Part shown: positions 8,648 to 17,322 of the stretch, one piece after another
Layout of the letters: each line of letters starts with the position of its first letter
Numbering within the stretch: position 1 is the stretch's first letter
Source: Streptomyces populi
GTDB taxonomy: Bacteria > Actinomycetota > Actinomycetes > Streptomycetales > Streptomycetaceae
NCBI RefSeq assembly: GCF_002911015.1
Contig: NZ_KZ626852.1
Span: 1-64,000 of the forward strand
Direction: 5' to 3'
Length of the DNA: 64,000 nucleotides
The notes under the pieces: model-generated
Told to the model about the DNA's origin: nothing
The model's database searches: none
The model's input: the letters and a program-made list of their open reading frames with translations, nothing else
Made by a program: the position numbers and the translations under genes

Positions 8648-8965
8648 ATGATGGCGACCATGGACGGATACACCTCTGACCTGGTGACCCTCTTCCGCTT
8701 CGAGAACGTCGCGGGCCGTCCGCGGCCCGGCCGGCTGATGGCGGTTTGACTGCGTGACCGGGGGATCGACTGGAACCCCTTCGCCGAGCACGACATCCGG
8801 ATCGACCTCATGTGCGGGGTGCGTTCCGACGGGCACTGGCACGGCACGATCGTCGTCAGCGTCCGCGCGGACGCCCTGCGACGGCTCGGACTCCATCCCG
8901 ATCAGCCGACATCGGGTCCGGCCGACCCGCTGCCGCCCAAGTGGTGGGGTCCGTGGGCACGCTGA
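8648..8965 (+). pseudogene. Small hypothetical gene interrupted by one in-frame TGA
   Basis: Reading from ATG 8648 gives MMATMDGYTSDLVTLFRFEN and continues to a TGA at 8747-8749. The same frame then stays open (LRDRGIDWNPFAEHDIRIDL, then SDGHWHGTIVVSVRADALRR and PPKWWGPWAR) until TGA at 8963-8965. Both halves look like real protein, so a 105-codon gene appears broken by a single nonsense change; a sequencing error is the alternative. No ribosome site is clear. The family is not recognised. It lies between the lipoprotein gene and the convergent hemC paralogue. Confidence 0.5.
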
Positions 8966-9214
8966 GCGGTGTTCCGCTCCCGGCGCCGACGGTTCCGGGT
9001 CGGCCGAACTTCCCTGGGAAGCCGAGGTGGTGGGCGGGGACCTGGCCGGGCCGGACACGCTGGAGGGTGCGCTGACCGATGACAGGCACGTCGGTGGGAA
9101 ACACGTCGCGATCGGTCCGCGGGTACTCGGCAGGGCCGAGCAGGTACGCATGACCGGGGAGCGTGTCCGTCCCGGATCGTCGGATCACGCGTCCGAACCG
9201 CTGCCGGGCGATCG

Positions 9215-10147
9215 TCAGTGGGCGATACCGTCGATCAGTTCGCGCGCGCCCTGTCGCAGCAGGGCCAGGGCGACGGAAGCGCCGAGGTCCGACGGGCTGA
9301 GCCGCCCGGCCCATTCGTGGGCGTTCAGGACGGTCTTCCCGTCCGGGCTGAACACGCAGGCGCGCAGCGACAGGTCACCCCGGGAGGCTTTCGCGTATCC
9401 GGCGATCGGGCTGTTGCAGTGGCCCTGGAGGACGTGCAGGAACATCCGTTCCGCGGTGGCCTCCCGATGAGTGCCCGGGTCGTTCAGGGCGCTGACGATG
9501 TCGATCGTGGAGGTGTCGGCCTCACGGCACTGAAGGGCCAGCACGCCGGCTCCGATGGGCGGGCACATGGTCTCGGTCGACAGGACCTCGGTGATCACGT
9601 CGGAGCGGCCGATGCGCTCCAGTCCGGAGACGGCCAGCAGCAGTGCGTCGACCTCGCCCGCGGCGAGCTTGTCCAGGCGGCGGTTGGCGTTGCCGCGGAA
9701 CGGTACGCACTCCAGGTGCGGGTGGGAGTCCGCGAGTTGGGCGACCCTGCGCACCGAGGAGGTTCCGATCCGGGTTCCCGCGGGAAGCTCGTCGAGGAGC
9801 AGGCCGCCGGGGTGGACGAGGGCGTCACGGATGTCGTCGCGCTTGAGGAACGCCGCGAAGGTCGTGCCGGCCGGCAGCGGTCTGTCCGCGGGCACGTCCT
9901 TGACGCAGTGCACCGCGAGGTCTGCCTCCCCGGCGACGAGCGCGGCGTCGACCTCCTTGGTGAACGCCCCCTTGCCCTCGACCTTGGAGAGGTCCCCCAT
10001 CCATTTGTCGCCGGTCGTCCTGACCGGGACCACCGTGGTCCGAAGACCGGGGTGGAGCACGCCGAGCTCGGCGCGGACACGTTCCACCTGGGCCAGGGCC
10101 ATGGGTGAATCACGGGAGACGATGCGGATCAGCTCGGGTACGGACAT
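9215..10147 (-). CDS. hemC: Hydroxymethylbilane synthase (porphobilinogen deaminase) paralogue
   Basis: A 310-aa enzyme of tetrapyrrole synthesis that polymerises four porphobilinogens. Start ATG at 10147 ([20 protein letters not shown]); an upstream extension has no support. Family motifs: [39 protein letters not shown] with the catalytic Asp, [24 protein letters not shown], and [10 protein letters not shown]. Cys244 in [12 protein letters not shown] is the expected attachment point of the dipyrromethane cofactor. The sequence is divergent: HCVKD replaces the usual HSxKD and GHCNSP the usual GGCxxP. It stands alone, not in a hemA-hemC-hemD operon, so it is probably a second copy. It could serve a specialised tetrapyrrole or be a redundant copy. 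The C-terminal domain is complete. Confidence 0.88.
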   Translation of the reverse strand: MSVPELIRIVSRDSPMALAQVERVRAELGVLHPGLRTTVVPVRTTGDKWMGDLSKVEGKGAFTKEVDAALVAGEADLAVHCVKDVPADRPLPAGTTFAAFLKRDDIRDALVHPGGLLLDELPAGTRIGTSSVRRVAQLADSHPHLECVPFRGNANRRLDKLAAGEVDALLLAVSGLERIGRSDVITEVLSTETMCPPIGAGVLALQCREADTSTIDIVSALNDPGTHREATAERMFLHVLQGHCNSPIAGYAKASRGDLSLRACVFSPDGKTVLNAHEWAGRLSPSDLGASVALALLRQGARELIDGIAH

Positions 10148-10287
10148 GTCGTACACGATAGTGCGTCGGGGCCGGACTCCGAGCGTCAACCCCGAGGCCC
10201 ATCTCGACTGTGCGAAAAGGAAGTTGGAGGTCTCGGACGGGCGTGCGAGGAAGTCGCCGACGTGTTCGGGGAGGGCGGGGCGTCCGG

Positions 10288-11823
10288 TCAGTTCCAGGGG
10301 GTGACCGTGAGCCGGATCCGCGCGTCCTTCCCGAGGATCGGGTCGGCGATGGCGGGCAGTTCGACGTGGTTGACCCAGACGCCGGGAGCGGGGTTCTCGT
10401 CGACGAGGGTCCGTCTGTCGGGCACGTAGTCGCTGATCCGGCCGGTGATCTCGGAATTCCAGCCGGCCGAGATCGCGGGCATGGCGGGGTCGGTGCCGAT
10501 GTCGATGACGAGGATGTCGTCGAAGTCGGCGACCTGTTCGAGGTGGTCGTTGAAGCTCAGAAGGCCGTCGTGCCGGTGCAGCGACAGGACCCGCAGGTGC
10601 AGCGCGTACCGCAGGGTGCCGGAGCCGCCGGCCCGCAGGCCGCTGTTCAGGAAGGTCCGCACCAGCGGGACGCACGCCTCGCCGTCGGCGGTGCCGTCCG
10701 GCGGGGTTCCGGCGGACGCCGAAGCGTCCTGGAGCTGGATGGGGGACCACTGGGCACTCGTCCGTTCGTGCGTGGCGATCTGGAGCCCACGCACCGACAG
10801 GCGGACCTCGGCCTGCCAGGTCGTGTCACTGCGCTGCGGCAGGCGGGCGCCGACGAGCGCGGCCTCGGCCTTGCGGTCCCCGAACAGGAAGCGCCGCAGA
10901 TTCTGGTAGCCCTCCTCGGAGTTGACGAGCCCGTAGCGTCCGCTGTGGCTGCGGTGCACGTACGCCTGGTACGCGCCGGGGACGTACGCGTTGTCGATCT
11001 GCACCAGACCGTCGCTGCGGGGCCCCACCGCGGCGGCCGACAGCCCGTGCGCCACCTCGTAGTCGGTCGGGTCGGTGCCGACCAGGCAGAAGACCCTCTC
11101 GAGGGGGAAGGGGAACGGCCCGTCCTGGGGCATGACGCGGGCGTCCCACGTCCGGGGCGGTCCGTCGGAGTCGAAGAGCGCCTTCGGCGTCAGGTACTCG
11201 TACATCCGCTCCGGTCCGAAGATGTCGGCGCCGTTGATGCCGGTGATGTCCCGCAGTCGCTCCAGCACGCCGAGACCGACGTCGAAGGAGATGCCGCCGT
11301 GCGGGGTGCCGTAGGTGAAGAACTTGCCGACGTAGTCGGCCGGATCGAGGCCGAGGTCGGGGAGGACCTTCTGGATCAGGCAGCGGCACACCAGCCCGCC
11401 CATGGAGTGGGCCACCAGGTGGACCCTGGGCGCCCCGGACTTCTCCCTGAGCGTCTCGATCAGCTTCAGCAGATCCTGCGCGGCGGTCTCCAGCCGGAAC
11501 TCACGGGCGGCGGTTCCCCAGGTGTCCGCGGACGCGTCGTAGAAGCGGTGGATCCAGATGCTGTCGGGCGCGATCGTGTCGTGGGTGGCGAGATAGAGGT
11601 CCTGACCGCCGTCGACGAGGATCTGGTACCCCTCGTCCAGGTGCAGGCGGAGCAGGGGGCTCTCGAACTGGTAGAAGCACGGTGCGTCGTCAGGTCCGAC
11701 CCGGATGTGGGTGGAACCCTCGTTGAAACCGTAGAAGGGGTCCGTCACGGCCTTGTCGATACCGGCGGTGTTGCCGGCGTATCCCCGTACGTAGACGACC
11801 GGAAGCTTCGGGGACGGTCCCAT
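10288..11823 (-). CDS. Large lipase/esterase-like alpha/beta hydrolase
   Basis: A 511-aa protein with start ATG at 11823 behind a strong GGAGGAG ribosome site (complement of 11827-11833). The N-terminal 300 residues form an alpha/beta hydrolase: [17 protein letters not shown] (oxyanion-hole strand), [16 protein letters not shown] with nucleophile Ser140, and [20 protein letters not shown], resembling PGAP1/lipase-type acyl hydrolases that act on membrane or peptide-linked lipids. [20 protein letters not shown] (about 290-310) may supply the catalytic His. The remaining 200 residues are beta-rich and unassigned. There is no signal peptide, so it is intracellular. It runs opposite to the genes further downstream and follows a decayed gene region. 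Multidomain cytoplasmic lipases occur as effectors in conflict loci, but no partner gene is preserved here. Confidence 0.75.
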   Translation of the reverse strand: MGPSPKLPVVYVRGYAGNTAGIDKAVTDPFYGFNEGSTHIRVGPDDAPCFYQFESPLLRLHLDEGYQILVDGGQDLYLATHDTIAPDSIWIHRFYDASADTWGTAAREFRLETAAQDLLKLIETLREKSGAPRVHLVAHSMGGLVCRCLIQKVLPDLGLDPADYVGKFFTYGTPHGGISFDVGLGVLERLRDITGINGADIFGPERMYEYLTPKALFDSDGPPRTWDARVMPQDGPFPFPLERVFCLVGTDPTDYEVAHGLSAAAVGPRSDGLVQIDNAYVPGAYQAYVHRSHSGRYGLVNSEEGYQNLRRFLFGDRKAEAALVGARLPQRSDTTWQAEVRLSVRGLQIATHERTSAQWSPIQLQDASASAGTPPDGTADGEACVPLVRTFLNSGLRAGGSGTLRYALHLRVLSLHRHDGLLSFNDHLEQVADFDDILVIDIGTDPAMPAISAGWNSEITGRISDYVPDRRTLVDENPAPGVWVNHVELPAIADPILGKDARIRLTVTPWN

Positions 11824-11837
11824 GAGCTCCTCCAGGA

Positions 11838-12386
11838 TCAGCGTTCACCGACGTCCGGGAGCCAGGGGTCCGGGTGGTCGATGAAGATGTCGGACGTGTG
11901 TCTGTCGAGTGCCGGGACGAAGGGCCGGGCGGTCGCCCCGTACGACGCCGAGGCCGCTTCCGCGAGGGCGCGCGCATCGACGCGCTAGGCCGTGACGCAC
12001 GCCGCCGGGCCCCGGTGCGCCGGACCGGTGGCCGATCACCGCGCGGAGGCTTCCGCGGACCGGTGCGCGGGCCGTTCCCGGTGTGCTCTTCGGCGACCCC
12101 GGGGCACGATGTCCCGGCGAGGACCGTTCGGTGCCCGCGTCCGCGCGGTCCGGCGAACGCCGGCAGCCGTCGGCCGGTACGGCACGGTCCGACGGGTTCC
12201 GCGTCGCGTTCCGGCCGGAACCGACCGGGCGACCGCGATCGAGGAGGGGGACACCACCTTGATCGCCTCGCTCGCCCGGTCCCGCAGGGCGCGTTCCGCG
12301 AAGGCCGCGCCCGCGGGCCGGCGGAGCACCACCGGCAGACGGTGCAGGTCGAGAGTGTCACAGGCTCCGAGTGAGCCTTCCACCAT
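11838..12386 (-). pseudogene. Decayed gene upstream of the lipase; two coding islands in different frames
   Basis: Reading leftward from ATG 12386, the first 60 codons (MVEGSLGACDTLDLHRLPVV, then AERALRDRASEAIKVVSPSS) have the strong third-position GC bias of a real gene, then degenerate into Arg/Pro-rich sequence. A second island just upstream of the lipase, in another frame, reads ALAEAASASYGATARPFVPA and DIFIDHPDPWLPDVGER, ending at TGA 11838. It has no start of its own and a TAG lies directly before it. The simplest explanation is one gene of about 180 codons, formerly in operon with the lipase, broken by frameshifts or internal replacement. The family is not recognised. Confidence 0.4.
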
Positions 12387-12645
12387 CAATTCCAGCCGGT
12401 CCGACCGATCGGTGCAAGTCCTGGGCCGACCGGGCGGTCACCAGCCGGGACAACGGTTCCGCCGGTGCGGGTCCCGGCCGCCTCCGTACCCGTCGCCGCT
12501 GGTCGTCGCGCAGCCTCGCCCCGAACTCGTAGGGCCCGCCCGACGCGTCGCCCACCACCGCGCCGAGCAGTGCACCGGAGGCCCGGTCGGTGACCCATGT
12601 GTCCGGGCGGGGCGCCGGAGCGGGCCGGGAGCGACGGGACGTCAA
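12386..12645 (-). pseudogene. N-terminal remnant of an ADP-ribosylglycohydrolase
   Basis: From about 12645 leftward, the frame encodes TDRASGALLGAVVGDASGGP followed by YEFGARL. This is the characteristic opening of ADP-ribosyl-[dinitrogen reductase] hydrolase (DraG/MacroD-like ADP-ribosylglycohydrolase) proteins, which normally read GxLLGxAxGDAxGxPxEF. After about 45 residues the similarity ends and the frame becomes Arg-rich. All metal-binding Asp residues of the later motifs are missing. The full family is 250-350 aa, so this is a truncated, nonfunctional remnant next to another decayed gene. Confidence 0.55.
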
Positions 12646-12668
12646 CCGCTCGGTGAGCCGGGTCGGAG

Positions 12669-14231
12669 TCAGGCCCCGGTGAGGGGGCAGGTCAGGGGGA
12701 GCACGCGTTCGCTCTGCCGTCCGACGAGGTGGGTGTCGGTGAGGGTGGCTTCGGCGAGCCAGTCCGTCGTGGTCAACTGATCGACCAGGTGCTGTAGTTC
12801 GCCGGGATCCACGGCAACGCAGGCGGCGAGTGGATCCCGGGCGATGCCCTGGCCCTCGGGGCCGAGCAGCCCCGAGGCGGTGGCGCGGGTGGCCAGCGTC
12901 AGGGCGAGCAGCCGGGCGGCGGGGGTGGCCTTGGCCTTCCGGAGCTTCTTGTCGGAAGTGACCTTCTGGGCCCAGCCACTGACCTTGGCCCGTGCCTTCT
13001 TGCCGAACGTGAAGGGCCCGGAGCCGTCGTCCCGGGGGAGCAGGGACGGGACGGTGGTCAGCACCGCGTTCTCCGGCCGCGAGGCCAGCAGTTCATCGGC
13101 GGTGCCCGGGATCCGCAGCCAGCCGCAACCGGTCAGCTCGTCGAGCAGACGGTGCGGATCGCTCAGGCCCAGGGCGGCGATGTCCTGGCCGACGAGGTTT
13201 CCGGTGCCCGAATGCGCGGCGCGCAGGGTCAGCATCAGCACCAGCAGCCGGGCCTCCGGGCCCGGCAGCGGGCTGTGGTCGGCCGCGTACGCGAGGACCG
13301 AGCGCGCGTGTTCCCACAGCGTCGGCGTGGTCAGCAGCCGGTCCACGGCCGGCCCGTCGGCACCGGCGCCGCGGCCGGTGCGGTTCAGGTACTGGGAGCG
13401 GGCGGTGGCCGCCGCCTGTTCGGCGCGCTGTGCCTCCAGCCGCAGGTTTCCGTCGCCGGTGACCTCGGCCCAGGTGCTGAAGGCGCGGGCCTTTCGGTCC
13501 TGTAGCTCGGCGAGCAGCGACAGGTCGGGTTCGGCGCGCTGCTGGTAGGCCCGGAACAGATCCCCGAGCTCGACCAGCTCGTCACGCAGGACGACGGGTT
13601 GCAGTCCTGGGGGAACGACCCGCTGCGCGATCTTCCCGGTCGGGCGGCCGCGCCGTACGGGAGCCGGGCGCGGTCGTGGCGTCCTGCCCGGTTCTGCCGT
13701 CGCCCCGGACGGGACCGGGGGAGGGGCGGAGAACTGCGGCAGGCCGGCGGACGCGGTCGCGGTGCGGTCGGTGCGGCTCGGGGAGCCGGTGGGCGGACGG
13801 GGCACCGCGGGCGCGGTGGAGACGACCTTCGCGCCGGGTGTCGCGGCCGCGCAGCGTGAGCAGCATTCGACGACTTGCCACCAGCGGCCTTCCCGGTCGG
13901 CCACCACGGCCAGTACGACCGCCCCGCCGCACCGCCAGGGCTCGGCACGCGTCTGCCGGTGGCCGGGATCGAGGTGACCGCGGCAGCTCTCCGCCTTGCA
14001 CGCGCAGAAGGCCTGGGGGCGAGGCGCCGCGGCGGCCTTCAGATGGGCCTTCAGATGGGCGACGGCGGCCTGGCGGCCGTCGGCCGCGGACGCCAGGCGC
14101 TGCTGGGCACAGTTCGGACGGCTGCACGAGACGCGTACGGCTGTGCTCCCCCGGCCGACAGGGTCCAGTCGTACGGTCCAACTGCGTCCCCGGACACGAT
14201 CGTCCAGTTCGCCTGCCGCGGTCTCCGTCAT
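12669..14231 (-). CDS. Conserved hypothetical protein with Cys-rich N-terminus
   Basis: A 520-aa cytoplasmic protein with start ATG at 14231. The N-terminal 150 residues are rich in Cys and His (SCSRPNCAQQRL, FCACKAESCRGHLDPGHRQT, WRCGGAVV, VVECCSRCAAAT), a pattern that suggests one or two structural zinc sites. A Pro/Arg/Ser linker of about 60 residues follows. The C-terminal 300 residues are helical and contain two similar blocks: LLVLMLTLRAAHSGTGNLVG...LLDELTGCGWLRIPG, and LLALTLATRATASGLLGPEG...LVDQLTTTDWLAEA. Both look like winged-helix-type units, as in replication or regulatory proteins. No catalytic motif is seen. A nucleic-acid-binding role is a reasonable guess but unproved. It is monocistronic, divergent from the hydrolase gene at 14595. 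Confidence 0.7.
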   Translation of the reverse strand: MTETAAGELDDRVRGRSWTVRLDPVGRGSTAVRVSCSRPNCAQQRLASAADGRQAAVAHLKAHLKAAAAPRPQAFCACKAESCRGHLDPGHRQTRAEPWRCGGAVVLAVVADREGRWWQVVECCSRCAAATPGAKVVSTAPAVPRPPTGSPSRTDRTATASAGLPQFSAPPPVPSGATAEPGRTPRPRPAPVRRGRPTGKIAQRVVPPGLQPVVLRDELVELGDLFRAYQQRAEPDLSLLAELQDRKARAFSTWAEVTGDGNLRLEAQRAEQAAATARSQYLNRTGRGAGADGPAVDRLLTTPTLWEHARSVLAYAADHSPLPGPEARLLVLMLTLRAAHSGTGNLVGQDIAALGLSDPHRLLDELTGCGWLRIPGTADELLASRPENAVLTTVPSLLPRDDGSGPFTFGKKARAKVSGWAQKVTSDKKLRKAKATPAARLLALTLATRATASGLLGPEGQGIARDPLAACVAVDPGELQHLVDQLTTTDWLAEATLTDTHLVGRQSERVLPLTCPLTGA

Positions 14232-14594
14232 CCTGCTCTTCCTCCCGCCACTGGCTTCCGCCCGCCCCGTCCTGGCACGGTATGTCAGCAGTGATCACCG
14301 TACGCGGCAAACGGTCCCGCCGACCGGGTAACCCGCTCAGCGGGCCCCGCAAGGATCAACTCCCGTGCGGTTCTGACGCCGACAGCGGTACGAGAAGGGT
14401 TCGTCGCATGTCGGCGCCGCATCACCGGTCGGGGGGAAGGCGCTGTCGGCCGGTCCGGTGCCGGTGAACGCCGAGCGGCGGGGGCCGAGAAGACGACGTC
14501 TCCGCGCATTACCGCCCCCCGTGGAGCCACCGGTACGGAACAATCGGCCAGGCACGAGGAACCGCCGGGAAGTCGAGGAAGCCATGGAGGCGCA
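14232..14594. promoter_or_regulatory. Divergent intergenic region, probable promoters on both sides
   Basis: 363 bases between two genes transcribed away from each other, so promoters for both must lie here. No clear paired -35/-10 boxes or operator palindromes stand out. The stretch is somewhat less GC-biased than the flanking genes. No small gene is supported. Confidence 0.4.
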
Positions 14595-17105
14595 GTGGGC
14601 GTAGGCACCACCAATCTCGGAGTGGTGTTCATCCACGGGCTCTTCTCGTCCGAGCGGACCTGGGACCCGCTCGTCCGGCTCCTCGAATCCGACGAGGAAC
14701 TGGCCGCCGTCACGGTGAGACGGTTCGACTACGCGTCACCCAGGCTCCGCCGCTTTCGCCCCGACCGGCGCACCGCCGACTACAACGACCTCGCGGATCG
14801 GCTGAAGGCGTTCCTGCACTACGAAGCGGCGGGGCACGACCGCCTGCTCCTGGTGGCCCACAGTCAAGGCGGACTGATCGTCCAGCGCCATCTCGCGCGG
14901 ATGATCAACAGCGGGCAAGGGCGGCAACTCACCCGGATCCGCGGGGTCGTGCTGCTCGCCTGCCCGAACGACGGCTCCGACTTCATGCTGCCGCTGCGCA
15001 GCGCATGGTGGCCCGGCCACCCCCAAGTACGCGCGCTGACACCGCTCGACCCCGACGTGAAGGACGCCCAGCGCACGGTCCTCGACCGGATCGTCTATGC
15101 CAAGGACGTCGGAGCCTCCTCGTGCCCCGTCCCTTTCTGGGTCTTCGGGGGATCGGAGGACAAGGTCGTCGTCCGTGCCTCCGCCCAGGGGGCCTTCCCC
15201 CGCTTCTTCATGCTGCCGGGTGACCACTTCGGCATCATCAGACCCAAGTCGCACACGGACCCCGTCTACGTCGCCCTGCGCACCCACCTGCTGGAGGTTC
15301 AGCGGCAGCCGGATCCGGATCCGGCCCCGGAGCGGGTGGTGCCAGGTGCGGTCACCCCGGATCCCTCCCCGTCCGCGGCCCAGGACGTGCCGTGGGGCGA
15401 CGGCGCGAAGGCCGCGCGGATCCTGGACGTACTGCCCCCGTACGCCGACTGGCTCAAAACGCTGCGCACCCAGGACTTCCTCGTCGTCAGCGGCCGGGTC
15501 GACAGGCTCTTCCACGAAGCGGCCGACGCCCTCGGCGACGACCCCCTCCAGTTCATCGACCCCGTCCTGCACGATGCCGCGACCGCGTGCGGCAGGGCCG
15601 CCACCGGCCTCGGCGAAGCGATGACGGCCCTTCTCGCCGCCGACCGCGCCGACGCCGAGGCGTACGAAGGTCTGCCGGCCCGGGAGAAGGGGGACGCCCG
15701 GACGCTCTTCCTCGGCGAGCACCGGCGCGGTGAGGACGAACTGCGACTGAACACGCTCCGCGACACCTTCTTCGACACCTACGACGTCCTGGTGCGCCTC
15801 CTCAACGAGCGTCTGCACGCACCGGAAGGAACGGCGTTCCCGCCCAGGGGCACGAGCGCGCCGGAGGCCGTCGCCGCTCGCCCCGCGGCACCCGGCACCG
15901 CCGACGGCCGGTCGCGCGTGGGCCGGGGCCTGCCGAGGCACGAACGCGAGCTGCGGACGGCGTACGACCGGCTCCGGACAGCGGGGATCGGGGAGCCGGT
16001 CTCCGACGCGTACCTCTCCGGCGCCACCGCCGTGCAGCACTTCGCGGCCGGCGATGAGACCGGTCCCGGCTGGGTGCTCGGCCTGAGGAACGGCAGAGCC
16101 GTGGCCGTGAGTGAACCCATCTGGAACGCCCTTGTGGAGGCGGGGGGTTCAGCGGCGCAGGGCGACCCGCTCGGCAGGGTCGGACACCCCACCGCCCCGG
16201 GGGCCGGGCCCACAGCGCTCGGCCCGGACGAGCGGCGCGTCGACCTCGAAGGCGGAAGCTGGGGCAGGGGACTGCTGGTCCGCGGCGACGACGGCTGGCG
16301 CTGGGAACCCCGAGTGGGCCTGAGCCTCGACCGGACGAGCTCGGCCGACCGTTGGACCGCCGGCCGGCCCGCACCCCGGCTGCGGCTACGCGTACTCGTC
16401 ACGCTGCCCCGGGACGCGGCCGAGGGAATGGAGGTCACCCCGGAGCGGCGCCGTGACCTCAAGGACAGGCTCCCCTTCGGCCGCCTCGCCGGCGCGGTGA
16501 CCACGCTGTCGCTCAGGAGAGGGGCGGACCTCCGCGCCGCGAACTGGAACCCGGGGCCGTACCGCAACGCGATCGACTCCATCAGCTATTCCACGACCGT
16601 CGCCCCCGCGGACGGGCGGCCGGCCCTGACCGGCGCGGTCATGGCCTCCCTGCCCGGCACCCCGCGGGCGTCGACGGTGACCTGCGCCGAGATCGCGATC
16701 CAGGACACCGCCGCCTGGGCCGCCGCTCTCCCCCCGGACACTTCGACCAGGCTCACGCTCGAGGAGGTGCAGCAGGTTCTGCTGGCATCCTGGGAAACGG
16801 CCGCCAACCTCCTGCCGTCGGCGGTGTGTGACGCGACGGCGACGCGGTGGGCCGGCCCGCCCACCGTCGAACTGCGTCTCACGGCCGAAGGTCCGCACGA
16901 CCGGCCCCGGGCGGACCTCGGCACCCTGATCGATCTGAGCGGGCTCGGGCCGACCGACCGCGGCCCGCTGTCCGAGATGGCCGTGACGATCACCGTTTCT
17001 CCGATGCTGGGGGACACCGAGCGCCGACGGCTGTTGCGGCGCGCCCTCGTGCACATGCTCCAGGGCTTCGGATACGTCGAGGTCGACGAACATCTCCTCG
17101 CGTGA
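14595..17105 (+). CDS. Alpha/beta hydrolase fused to a large unknown C-terminal module
   Basis: An 836-aa protein with GTG start (VGVGTTNLGVVFIHGLFSSE), preceded by GGAG at 14586. Residues 1-240 are a complete alpha/beta hydrolase: VVFIHGLFSS (oxyanion hole), LLVAHSQGGLIVQRHLARMI with nucleophile Ser90, VVLLACPNDGSDFM, SEDKVVVRASAQGAF (Asp), and PGDHFGIIRP (His). This resembles serine esterases such as the SERAC1/PGAP1 group. Residues about 270-420 are a helical segment (ILDVLPPYADWLKTLRTQD; LFHEAADALGDD). The last 380 residues are a beta-rich domain ending LVHMLQGFGYVEVDEHLLA that I do not recognise. There is no signal peptide, so it is intracellular. Stand-alone hydrolases fused to sensor-like modules occur as effectors in conflict systems, and a caspase operon lies 3 kb away. 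A housekeeping esterase role is equally open. Confidence 0.75.
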   Translation: MGVGTTNLGVVFIHGLFSSERTWDPLVRLLESDEELAAVTVRRFDYASPRLRRFRPDRRTADYNDLADRLKAFLHYEAAGHDRLLLVAHSQGGLIVQRHLARMINSGQGRQLTRIRGVVLLACPNDGSDFMLPLRSAWWPGHPQVRALTPLDPDVKDAQRTVLDRIVYAKDVGASSCPVPFWVFGGSEDKVVVRASAQGAFPRFFMLPGDHFGIIRPKSHTDPVYVALRTHLLEVQRQPDPDPAPERVVPGAVTPDPSPSAAQDVPWGDGAKAARILDVLPPYADWLKTLRTQDFLVVSGRVDRLFHEAADALGDDPLQFIDPVLHDAATACGRAATGLGEAMTALLAADRADAEAYEGLPAREKGDARTLFLGEHRRGEDELRLNTLRDTFFDTYDVLVRLLNERLHAPEGTAFPPRGTSAPEAVAARPAAPGTADGRSRVGRGLPRHERELRTAYDRLRTAGIGEPVSDAYLSGATAVQHFAAGDETGPGWVLGLRNGRAVAVSEPIWNALVEAGGSAAQGDPLGRVGHPTAPGAGPTALGPDERRVDLEGGSWGRGLLVRGDDGWRWEPRVGLSLDRTSSADRWTAGRPAPRLRLRVLVTLPRDAAEGMEVTPERRRDLKDRLPFGRLAGAVTTLSLRRGADLRAANWNPGPYRNAIDSISYSTTVAPADGRPALTGAVMASLPGTPRASTVTCAEIAIQDTAAWAAALPPDTSTRLTLEEVQQVLLASWETAANLLPSAVCDATATRWAGPPTVELRLTAEGPHDRPRADLGTLIDLSGLGPTDRGPLSEMAVTITVSPMLGDTERRRLLRRALVHMLQGFGYVEVDEHLLA

Positions 17106-17322
17106 GGTACGGACGCCCGTCCTCGAAGCCGGTGCGGAAGGACACACGGCGACGAACCGCGAACCGCTCCGACGGGCGCGTACGCCGGGCCCGTCAGGGC
17201 GGGCCGGGCACCGGCGGACCGCACCGGCGACGTGATCGGCCCAAGCACAACGGAAGACACCCGCTGTACCCTGTCGCCACTGTGCGTGAGGAACTGCAGA
17301 CGCTACGCGGGGGATAGGGCGG

